Shown piece after piece: positions 57,501 to 64,000 of a DNA stretch of 64,000 nucleotides. The DNA lies in contig JALIZF010001623.1 of NCBI GenBank assembly GCA_029948255.1, forward strand, positions 186,001-250,000, read 5' to 3'. Position numbers and translations under genes: made by a program. Numbering within the stretch: the stretch's first letter is position 1; every line of letters begins with the position of its first letter. The notes under the pieces are model-generated. The model saw only the letters and a list, made by a program, of their open reading frames with translations, made no database searches and had not been told where the DNA came from. This DNA comes from Telmatactis stephensoni. Lineage: Eukaryota > Cnidaria > Anthozoa > Actiniaria > Isophelliidae.

Positions 57501-60196
57501 AGCAAAAATGGCGATGACGTTACTCCAAACATAACTCTTGTCATTCTCTTTACAACAATTTCTGGAGCATTCTCATTTATGTCTTTGACCCATAGAAATC
57601 TTAAAAAGTCTCTGTGTTCTGGACTGACTTCTACTTGCAAGAATGCCTTTTCAATGTCAGCTACTACAGCAGTTTTGTGACAACGAAATCTCAGCAAGAC
57701 ATCAAATAGATTTGGAAACAAACATGGACCAGAGTTCAAAACACTGTTCAGCGACACATCCTGTGTTTTGCATGACGCATCATAAACAATGCGCAACTTA
57801 GTTGTACTACTATCTTGACGTATGACACAATGATGAGGAATATAATGTACCTTACCAACTTCAGTTGTTTCAGATTCAGTCACATCTTCAATGATCCCTC
57901 TTGACTGTTGATCCTTTAGAACAGTGTCATATTCTTCCAAGACAACTGGATTTTCTCGTAATCTTCGCAGAAGTGTTCCTAGACGCTTTACACAAGTTTG
58001 ATAGTTGTCTGGAATTATTGGATGTTGTTCCTTAAAAGGCAGATTTACAGAATATCTTTCTCCATCAAACTGAATGTCATGTAAGAATTTCTTGTGAACT
58101 TGATTTTCTTCATCAGGTAAGATTCCAATAGACTCTAATGACCAGAACTGTTTCAGTTGAGGGCGTACATCTTCTAATTCTTCAGTACCCAGTTCCTCTG
58201 TAATCTTCAGTACATGCCTATGCATAACATTTGTTGATTTACCACAGGGATCAAAGTCAGACGTAGGCCCAGACAAGACCCATCCAAGATGCGTGTCTAC
58301 TGCAGTGGGTCCTGTTGTCCCCTTAATGACTCCCCCCTTGATAAAGTTCCAATAAAAGTCTGATCCTACTAGAATGTCAATTTCCAGTTGAGAGTTTCCA
58401 TCAGTTTCATCTGCCAGCTGTAGATGGTTCAGATGTGCAAATTTATTCTGAGCAAATTCAATTCGTTGATTTTGAATGGGTGAGCATATCACTGGGACTA
58501 CATGTGCAGCAATACAGACATCAACACTGTCAATTCCTTTGACACACAAGTTAACAATTTCACAGTTTTGAACAAGTTCTGACTTTGATGCAAAGGTTTT
58601 GATAGACAGAGTATCGGTTTTACATGAAGACAAACACATGCCGTCCTTTAACTTCTTTGTTACATATGACTTCTGTGATCCACTATCAAATAGAATTCTT
58701 GCTTTAGTGCTAATTCTTGGATTGTCAGGGTTACAAACAAATGCAGTGGCAGTTTGAAGCAGTACTCCTTCTCTTGATGTGCTAACACATGTAGTTGTTC
58801 CAGTCCCTTTGCCTGAGTCTCCTGATGAGCTTGAAATCTGGACTGATTGAGTGTTGCTACTGTCTTGGGTACCTCCTTGCTTATCACACAGACTGATATG
58901 ATGCCCCTGATTACAATTAAAACATTTTCTTGCTGTTGGACAATCACGACTAAGATGTCCTACTTTAAGACAGTTGAAACATTTGCCTTTCTTCCTTAGA
59001 AAGTCCCTTCTTGACTTGATATCTGTTACAATATGACATTTTCGACTTTGATGTTCTCCCTTGCAATAAGTACACGAGACCCATTGTTCTCTTGGTTTTT
59101 GATCTCTAAATCCTTGATCTCTAGTTCCTTGATTTCTAAATCCTTGATTTCGTGGTCCTTGAATTTGATCTCTTGTTCCTTGTTGTTCTGAAAACAATGC
59201 CTGAGCTGATGTTGGTACAGTTCTAGGCTGTGTTGATCTTTTCCTTTCATCGATGTGACTTGTACTCATTAAAGAACACATTTCTCTTGCTTCCAATTCC
59301 ACCTTGAACGATTCTAGAAGTGCTGTTAAGTCCCATTTGTCCTTTCCAAGTTTTCTTGTTATTACGAGTTGAAGGTCAGGTGGAATTTTACTCATTAAAA
59401 TCGGTACAAGCAGGTTTCCATACTGATCTGAGCTGATTCCTAACGCATCGAGTCCTCTGATGTGCTTTTCTGCTGTATCGTAAATAACTCTAAGCCTTTT
59501 CGTGTCCAAACCAGATGCAACAGGCAGTTTCAGTAGTGAATCCATATGACTATTTATAATCACTTGTTTGTCTCCATATCTCTCCTGTAGCATTTGTACT
59601 GCAGATGAATAATTATCAGCTGTTAACGGCAACCCAGCGATAGTGCTGAGAGCATTTCCTTCCAAGAGACTTCGTAAATAATTGAACTTGTCGATTTCAC
59701 TTAAACTTGAATTTTCATGAATTGCACTTCGAAAACTGTCCCAGAATGTTTGAAACTCGATTGGATCTCCAGCGAATTTCTTGATAACAAGCTTCGGTAG
59801 TTTAGTTGAAGAATTTCCTTGATTCGATGATCCTGAATTTGTTGAATTTCCATTTGAATGAATTGAAGAATTTCCATTTGAGACGTTGTCACGTTTCGGC
59901 GGCGCCAACATGGCGGCGATCTGAATGAGAATTTCATCGATGTTTTCTTTGAATTTTCCAGCTTCCTCGATTTCCTTCTGAATGAGATGATCGGCTTCAA
60001 TTGAATCTAGAATCTCCTCGTCTAATTTTTGAATGATTTTTTCTCGATCGTGAATTGATTTTTCCATCTGTTTGAGTTGTAATTCCATTGTTGTAGAGTC
60101 GTAATTCCGTAAGATTTCCTTCGTCTTTTCCAAGAGAGTTGACATATAATTGCGATGTCCCGTTCGTTGGCTCTTCTTTTTCTTACCAGACGACAT
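54527..60196 (-). CDS. BEL/Pao Gag-Pol polyprotein, 1,889 aa
   Basis: The single open frame starts at the ATG at 60196. Approximate order: N-terminal coiled coil (20-95); Gag DUF1759-type domain (130-290, LPKLVIKKFAGDPIEFQTFW); three CCHC-type knuckles (373-440, e.g. CFNCLKVGHLSRDC); aspartic protease (about 500, ILFDSGSQKSYV); Pao-type reverse transcriptase (790-960, ADIEKAFLQVEV, active-site SFYVDDLVSG near 925); RNase H-like (1125-1215, FCDASAKAYAVVVY, TDSITTLYW); integrase with H2C2 finger (1440-1485) and DDE core (GVDFAGP about 1515, VSDNAKTF about 1580, WWGGFWERM about 1625); DUF5641-type tail (1730-1810). The C-terminus is rich in TKEEVSTKEE repeats. Catalytic residues of all enzymes appear intact. 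The polyprotein should be cleaved by its own protease, assemble particles in the cytoplasm and integrate cDNA in the nucleus. Confidence 0.97.
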   Translation of the reverse strand: MSSGKKKKSQRTGHRNYMSTLLEKTKEILRNYDSTTMELQLKQMEKSIHDREKIIQKLDEEILDSIEADHLIQKEIEEAGKFKENIDEILIQIAAMLAPPKRDNVSNGNSSIHSNGNSTNSGSSNQGNSSTKLPKLVIKKFAGDPIEFQTFWDSFRSAIHENSSLSEIDKFNYLRSLLEGNALSTIAGLPLTADNYSSAVQMLQERYGDKQVIINSHMDSLLKLPVASGLDTKRLRVIYDTAEKHIRGLDALGISSDQYGNLLVPILMSKIPPDLQLVITRKLGKDKWDLTALLESFKVELEAREMCSLMSTSHIDERKRSTQPRTVPTSAQALFSEQQGTRDQIQGPRNQGFRNQGTRDQGFRDQKPREQWVSCTYCKGEHQSRKCHIVTDIKSRRDFLRKKGKCFNCLKVGHLSRDCPTARKCFNCNQGHHISLCDKQGGTQDSSNTQSVQISSSSGDSGKGTGTTTCVSTSREGVLLQTATAFVCNPDNPRISTKARILFDSGSQKSYVTKKLKDGMCLSSCKTDTLSIKTFASKSELVQNCEIVNLCVKGIDSVDVCIAAHVVPVICSPIQNQRIEFAQNKFAHLNHLQLADETDGNSQLEIDILVGSDFYWNFIKGGVIKGTTGPTAVDTHLGWVLSGPTSDFDPCGKSTNVMHRHVLKITEELGTEELEDVRPQLKQFWSLESIGILPDEENQVHKKFLHDIQFDGERYSVNLPFKEQHPIIPDNYQTCVKRLGTLLRRLRENPVVLEEYDTVLKDQQSRGIIEDVTESETTEVGKVHYIPHHCVIRQDSSTTKLRIVYDASCKTQDVSLNSVLNSGPCLFPNLFDVLLRFRCHKTAVVADIEKAFLQVEVSPEHRDFLRFLWVKDINENAPEIVVKRMTRVMFGVTSSPFLLAATLQHHISRYKNCTATADELLRSFYVDDLVSGANSNEQAYKLYGEAKNILKEGGFTLRKWSSNSKELLEQIHKETQESVVVNENNTSIVQEDSSYANLMLGNSKEQIEKEQEQKVLGLVWNTENDQIVFRFQGLINAAKELELTKRSVLKVIASIYDPIGFLSPIIIPMKILFQELCLDKLDWDTALSTDSARKWKEWIEQLENLHEVRINRYCLVEPHVSIELHSFCDASAKAYAVVVYLRIECEGHMITTSLITAKTRVAPLSSQSIPRLELLGALCQARLVSTVKKALSPIVSLPKTYCWTDSITTLYWIVGTDKEFKQFVENRIQEIRRLTSPEDWHHVPGKNNPADLPSRGLRATEILNNKLWWHGPEWLQKPKECWPKTDVRVEETPEATEEMKKGQGKVSTTLHSTTEQPKIVKLENVMNPTDYSSTLRLFRITALVLRFIDNCKKKMQNCPIERGPLTTVEFGIAETMWLLTMQHSIPKDQKFRQTQSTLGLFYDVNNVLRCRGRIANANIPDLVKFPILLPREHYLTSLIIRENHERVMHNGVKETLSSVRERFWIVKGRQSVKKEINRCIVCRRFEGRPYIAKTYADLPEFRLSMDFPFTYIGVDFAGPIYFKTVLKGNTEMSKSYIALYTCASTRAVHLELVPDLTVGAFIRSLRRFVSRRGIPSLIVSDNAKTFKSAEKKLVRLFETAKVQEFLSSKRVRWQYNLEKAPWWGGFWERMVKCSKRCLKKVLGNSRLNYDELNTVLVEVEAVLNSRPLTYVSSEDLEEVLTPAHLLLGKRLHTLLDPSIEQLEPDSTEAGLTKRMKYMIKLLTHFWGRWQREYLLELREHHRVVPPQGEPTTPIQVNDIVCIHDENTPRSLWRLARVKEIIKGNDGQPRGAVVQVGERSKKAKILRRPIQKLFQLEASSRKDSTTKEEVSTKEEASTKEEVSTKKQDEKQEVRQRPRRQAAIVGEIKLSRGECTEIVRSEPEHYTNLVT
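54581..54592 (-). promoter_or_regulatory. BEL/Pao polypurine tract
   Basis: On the minus strand AAGGGGGGAG ends directly at the 3' LTR, the expected plus-strand primer position. Confidence 0.85.
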
Positions 60197-60211
60197 TGTG
60201 ATGTTTTCGCT

Positions 60212-60229
60212 ATCCGGCTCGAAGGACCA
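60212..60229 (-). promoter_or_regulatory. BEL/Pao primer-binding site
   Basis: TGGTCCTTCGAGCCGGAT directly follows the 5' LTR on the minus strand and complements a tRNA 3' end ...TCGAAGGACCA. TGGTCCTTCGA-type sites are common in BEL/Pao elements. The exact tRNA is not determined. Confidence 0.85.
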
Positions 60230-60405
60230 TGTAGAATAATTGAATCTATTCTGCTAGATTTGAATCGATTTTTACTTTAAAACAAAACTTCAAAATTTTC
60301 CATTACAATACCATGTGCTCAACAATCTCTCACAACGCTCTCGCCACACTCTCACGTGACTAAGTTCGTATAATGTTCGGGCTCACTTCGTACAATTTCC
60401 GTACA
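60230..60405 (-). repeat. 5' LTR of the young BEL/Pao element
   Basis: This is the identical 176-bp partner of 54405-54580. The promoter for the genomic RNA should lie here. The duplication GATTG follows at 60406-60410. Confidence 0.95.
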
Positions 60406-60410
60406 GATTG

Positions 60411-60990
60411 TAAAGGCAGCGGCAAATCCGATTGGATCGTAAATGCGTGCAACTTGACTCAACAGCATTCTCTTTGTGACTTTACTTGATTTGTTGGACT
60501 TTGTGAGCCTCAGTAGGTCCAAGTTGACTTTGAATAACAGCTTGTTGGTTGTTTGATCCCAAGTTATTCCGAGTACTTTATCTTGCGTTATCTCTCCCTT
60601 GAAGATTTTCATTTCTTCATCACTGTAGGGTTGACTTTGGTCTTTGAGAACTTTATTGGAGATCCAGCTTTTTACATTGAAACCTCCACTTTCAAGTACT
60701 TTGTCGATATCCTCAGCGAGTTTCTGCTCTTCGTATACAGTGCCAGCAGAATCGCAGATGTCGTCCATGTAGACATTCTTGGTGAGTGCCTCTTCTGCCC
60801 TGGGGCTGTTCATGTCCCGGTTTTCCTCCGCGGTTTTTCTCAAAGCAATCTGAGCTATTGCTGGGGATGGCTTGTCACCAAAGATTCACACGGTCTTTAC
60901 ATATACATATCTGGTTGTTTATTGACTTCTAGATTTCACCACAGGAATCTGTGCACGTGCTGATCTCTCTCAAAAATTAGTATGTGGTGG
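60411..60990 (-). pseudogene. Older BEL/Pao: middle of reverse transcriptase
   Basis: The minus-strand sequence reads SKMYHHILIFERDQHVHRFLW, a TGA, NLEVNKQPDMYM, a frame change with another TGA, then GDKPSPAIAQIALRKTAEEN. The active-site region KNVYMDDICDS and the thumb (SQVARIYDPIGFAAAFTI) follow. It is cut at 60410 by the GATTG insertion of the younger element and resumes at 54399 (KAKIATQELWQIG), after which it decays. The YMDD active site survives but the gene is broken. Confidence 0.88.
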
Positions 60991-61012
60991 TACATCTTGG
61001 AATAATACCATG

Positions 61013-61574
61013 ATCACCTCGGGATCTATTGTTTTTGGAGGGACGTTTAATCGCTAACATCCCTCCCTCATGAGGGAAAATTAGTTCTAATATTCCCTCA
61101 TTAATTATGAATGAGGGATGATTAGAACTAATCGTCCCTCATCCATAATTAATGAGGGACGATTAGAACTAATCGTCCCTCATGTTATTCATGAGGTACA
61201 GTCCCTCATATATCAATCATCGGGACGATCGGGACAACTTTGCACGCTGTCCCGAAACTCTATAACTTTCTAACGCACCGATACCTCTTACCACTGCACA
61301 CTCTTACGCGTGTGGGATCTATGCATTCTATTTTGCGCATGGGCATAACGAAGCAAAGAAAGTATTATGAAAAACAATTTAGCTTTCGAATTGATTAACA
61401 ACCTATAAATACTTGTTCATTGTAAGTATATAACAAAGAAACCTATTTTCGAAACTCCCCAGAGAACAGGGTTACGCACAATTGGTAAAAGAATTGTCAG
61501 TAATATTTTCAAGTTTTGGATTAACAAACAGCGAAGTATATTTTCGTTTATTTCCTCGGTGATCATGGTATTAC
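61013..61574. repeat. MITE 1 of a tandem pair in the older BEL/Pao element
   Basis: The ends TAATACCATGATCACC and GGTGATCATGGTATTA are inverted. The interior contains fold-back blocks with GAGGGACGATTAGAACTAAT repeated in both orientations at 61060-61200. It interrupts the older RT between its GDI and SKMYH segments, together with MITE 2. Confidence 0.85.
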
Positions 61575-61577
61575 AAA

Positions 61578-61722
61578 GTAATACCATGACTTCTTCGGGA
61601 TATTAGTGATTAAATGTCCCCTCAGCCTCGGGAGGTTTAGTAAAAGTCCCGGGACTTCCACTAAACCTCCCTCGGCTTCGGGGACATTTAATCACTAATA
61701 TCCCTCAGGGTCATGGTATTAC
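61578..61722. repeat. MITE 2 of the pair, 145-bp palindrome
   Basis: GTAATACCATGA ... TCATGGTATTAC are inverted ends. The arms pair through GATATTAGTGATTAAATGTCCC and AGGTTTAGT/ACTAAACCT around a CCCGGGA centre. Only CAAA (61575-61577 plus neighbour) separates it from MITE 1, and their termini are related. Confidence 0.85.
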
Positions 61723-61734
61723 TTATAAATATCT

Positions 61735-62888
61735 CCTACTAATACCACTTCTCTCTCCCTGAAGCGTAGAAAAACTCCAAATTGGTTGTTAAGAAGGTCA
61801 GGGCCTTTCATCCAGTAGTCGTTTAACTTGTGCCCTTGATATACTGATGATGAGTTCAAAACTATTCGGACAGTGGTGCTTTTCTTTTCCGGTCTTACTA
61901 CGGCATGGTGCGGGATGTAATGTACTGGGCCTTTGTGGCTTGCAATTTCTGTCTGCGACAGTTTTCGGGAAAAGCCCATTCTTTCCATTTCTTGCATTTG
62001 TTCGTTGTAAACTTTGCCTTGATCGGGATTCTTCATGAGTCGCCTTTCTGTCGATTCTAGTCTTTTCTGCGCTTGCGCTTTGTTATCTGGCAATAGACTT
62101 GGTTCTTTAATCCATGGATACGGAATAAGCCATTGATTTCCAACCTTTTTGCAAGATTGTTCAATTATCTTAGCTTCCATCTGCTCAGCTGTACTGAGAT
62201 GGTCTGTCACGCTGTAACTTTCTTTGATGTTCACTCCCATAGCCTCGGTTGTCCAGAAATCAGGTAGGTCTACAGATGGGGTATACTTTACATGTAATAT
62301 GTGGGTGGCATCTTGGGAGATCTCTGGCTTTCCTCCAAACACTACCCATCCGAGTGGTGATTGACGCGCTATTGTGTGACCAACTTGTTTTGTCTCGCCG
62401 GTGTGCATATGGGCGTGGTCAATTCCAATCAGCAGATCAATATGTCCTTTACCGCGTCTAAGTTTTTCGCTTGATAGACCAAACATTTTTACTAAACAGG
62501 AGATCTTGACCTTCGCAATCTCATCGCTGATGCTTGGAATACCGATAGCCTTAACGGTAAAATGCTTGTTGTTATCGATGGGGTTTAACTGAACTTTATA
62601 TTCTTTCGTCTGTATTGTTTCCTCTTGTCCACCGACCTTGGTAATTGTAACGGATGTCTCTTTACCCTTTAATCCTAGAGCCTCGACTGTTTCCTGTCGA
62701 ATCAAACTTATCTGAGCTCCGGAATCGAGTAAAATATTAGCCCATTTAAAGAAACCGTTCCTGCTGCTTATGTTAGCGGAGATAACTGGTAATATGGCTT
62801 CTTCAGGGTTGGTTGCCATGGCGACACCGATCTTGCTGGAATTGCTCTTGTGTAGCAGTGCAGCACCCCGTTTTCTGTCTGCGAACAT
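61735..62888 (-). pseudogene. Older BEL/Pao: protease and start of reverse transcriptase
   Basis: The frame carries the aspartic protease (ANILLDSGAQISLIRQE), a linker with DLLIGIDHAHMH and QSPLGWVVFGGKPE, and the N-terminal RT (PVHYIPHHAVVRPEKKSTTV, RIVLNSSSVYQG, REREVVLVGDI). It ends where the MITE pair at 61013-61722 is inserted. At its 5' side it overlaps the Gag frame by about 120 bp in another phase (near 62885), best explained as a frameshift, since BEL/Pao elements normally have one continuous frame. Confidence 0.88.
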
Positions 62889-63929
62889 TGTCTGCTCCTG
62901 CTGCAGTTGTCCATCTTGTGGTTCCTTCCCGCTTTTTTCAGGCAGCTAAAGCAAACGCGATTCTCCTTGGCTGTTTTGACTCGTTCATCAATGCTGAGGG
63001 CTTTGAGCTTTGGGCATTGTTCAGGCCAGTGCGAGGAGTTATTGCACAACCAACACTTGTGGCGGGGTGTCTTGTCCTTGTCATCTTCAATCTTGAGATG
63101 GTTGATGGGGCGCCTGTTGGGTGTGCCTGCTCTGATGGGGGCTGAAGCTCTCATTCTGGATTTCATCTCTACTGACATCCAGCTTAACAGTGCTTGCAGT
63201 GTAGCTGGTTTCTTCTCTCGTTCCAGTTCCCTGGCCCAGACTTTTCTGTCGTCGGCACACATCTTTCTTTCTATTATTGCCAGCATGTGGCTGTTGTCCA
63301 TGTCATTGGGTTGGCCAACTTCTTTCAGGGTGTTGTAGCTTCGGTTAACCAAGTGCACAAGGTCACAAAATCTAGCATCCTCTCCTGGCTCTAAGCCTTT
63401 AAACTTCATGATATCTTGGGTCACCGTATCCGACACAAAGCGCGGGTCTCCGTATATCGCATCTAGATACTCCCAGGCGGCGTTGTAGTCACTGCCGATT
63501 CCTTGGATCAACTGCAACGGTTTGTCCTTTAAGCACGTCCGCAGCATCGTGATTGCATCTCTTTTACTGAACCTCTTCTCAATTGCATACTTAAAGTCCG
63601 ATCTAAAAATAGCGTACTCTCGTACGTCTCCGCTAAAGCTGGGTAACTTCGGTTTTTCTAGCTTGAAGCTACAGGTTTCCGTTTCCTGAGGCGTGCCATG
63701 GAGGTTATTATTTAGCGGCGAGCTGTAAGCATTCAATATGACTGTCAGTGGTTGAAAGATTTGCGATAAGTGATTTGTCAACATCACCATTTGTACTTTC
63801 ACTAATAGATCCATTAGCGATCTGGTTACTGTCAGAGCTGGAGTTTTCTTTTACTTGAATTTCCTTAAGCATTCCAATCATTCCATTGACCTGATCTGGT
63901 TGTTGTGATAAAGAATTCTCAGTCTCCAA
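62768..63929 (-). pseudogene. Older BEL/Pao: Gag with zinc knuckles
   Basis: The Gag body (LEKPKLPSFSGDVREYAIFR, FKYAIEKRF, DAIYGDPRFVSDTVTQDI) and two knuckle-like motifs (CWLCNNSSHWPEQC, CFSCLKKAGRNHKMDNC) are clear. A frame change near 63720 separates it from an upstream stretch (LSQQPDQVNGMIGMLKEIQV). Another near 62885 separates it from the protease. The 5' end and 5' LTR lie beyond 64000 or in the last bases of the window. Confidence 0.85.
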
Positions 63930-64000
63930 CTCACTAGTTTTCTGCTCTTTCCGTCTGTACTAAGCTTCCCTTTACTAGCATTGGTTTCTAAATAAACTTT

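Larger units (their letters stand above)
54405..60405 (-). mobile_element. Complete young BEL/Pao retrotransposon, 6,001 bp
   Basis: Identical 176-bp LTRs (TGTACGG...TTCTACA on the minus strand) flank a single intact gag-pol frame. The 5-bp duplication GATTG (54400-54404, 60406-60410) lies in the RT of the older BEL/Pao element, whose frame resumes across the site. A primer-binding site and polypurine tract are in place. With identical LTRs, an uninterrupted polyprotein and a clean duplication, this is the best candidate in the window for a currently autonomous retrotransposon. I see no env-like frame. Confidence 0.97.
53362..64000 (-). mobile_element. Older BEL/Pao element, interrupted and internally deleted, continues off the right edge
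   Basis: Minus-strand fragments in BEL/Pao order run from Gag (63929) through zinc knuckles, protease and RT (to 60411). They resume beyond an inserted younger BEL/Pao element (RT continues at 54399) and, after a deletion, end in the integrase/DUF5641 tail (53437). A G-rich tract near 53370-53390 followed by TGTTTCGTTT may be its polypurine tract and 3' LTR start. The LTR extent cannot be verified because the 5' LTR is outside the window. It carries frameshifts, stops and two MITEs, so it is much older than the element inside it. Confidence 0.88.

Overview
This is a eukaryotic, metazoan-type window. It is AT-rich, its genes have GT-AG introns, and almost all recognisable coding sequence belongs to transposable elements. 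The families present (a K02A2.6-like/Mag-type Ty3 element, BEL/Pao, animal CACTA/EnSpm, Harbinger, a DUF3504/Crypton-like recombinase, an integrase-core family and a RecQ-like helicase) are typical of cnidarian or sponge genomes. An early-branching marine invertebrate is my inference. No housekeeping gene is recognisable. The unique-looking DNA holds only weak exon candidates.

Layout. 1-3130: a minisatellite (about 160-168 bp units) in both orientations, with fold-back elements between. 3131-5570: no recognised gene. 5888-21979: a Ty3/gypsy element (minus strand) with identical 125-bp LTRs and target duplication AATAT. It is split exactly in its reverse transcriptase by an 11,665-bp CACTA transposon (8521-20185, duplication GTT). 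That CACTA element appears intact: a six-exon Tnp2-type transposase of about 998 aa on the plus strand and a divergent seven-exon gene of about 459 aa on the minus strand. 22881-27945: a second, gene-less CACTA-like element (CACTG termini, duplication AAT). 28940-35394: long-TIR elements next to TTAA, with a broken Harbinger-like transposase. 36118-40116: a TIR element with a decayed RecQ-like helicase gene, flanked by an apparent 9-bp duplication. 41100-42190: a decayed DUF3504/Crypton-like gene and a tRNA-like sequence.

42313-47797: the most unusual unit. Repeated inverted motifs enclose an integrase-core (DDE-type) gene and a convergent alpha-kinase-like gene, both damaged. 48300-52720: a second integrase-core fragment and several palindromic MITEs. 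53360-64000: an old BEL/Pao element (minus strand, running off the right end) carrying frameshifts, an internal deletion and two MITEs. A complete 6,001-bp BEL/Pao element is inserted in its reverse transcriptase (54405-60405), with identical 176-bp LTRs, duplication GATTG and an uninterrupted 1,889-aa polyprotein.

The window is therefore a record of layered insertions. Three junctions (CACTA in gypsy, BEL in BEL, MITE pair in BEL) can be read because the interrupted reverse transcriptase resumes on the far side. The full BEL/Pao element and the 11.7-kb CACTA element are the best candidates for currently functional elements.
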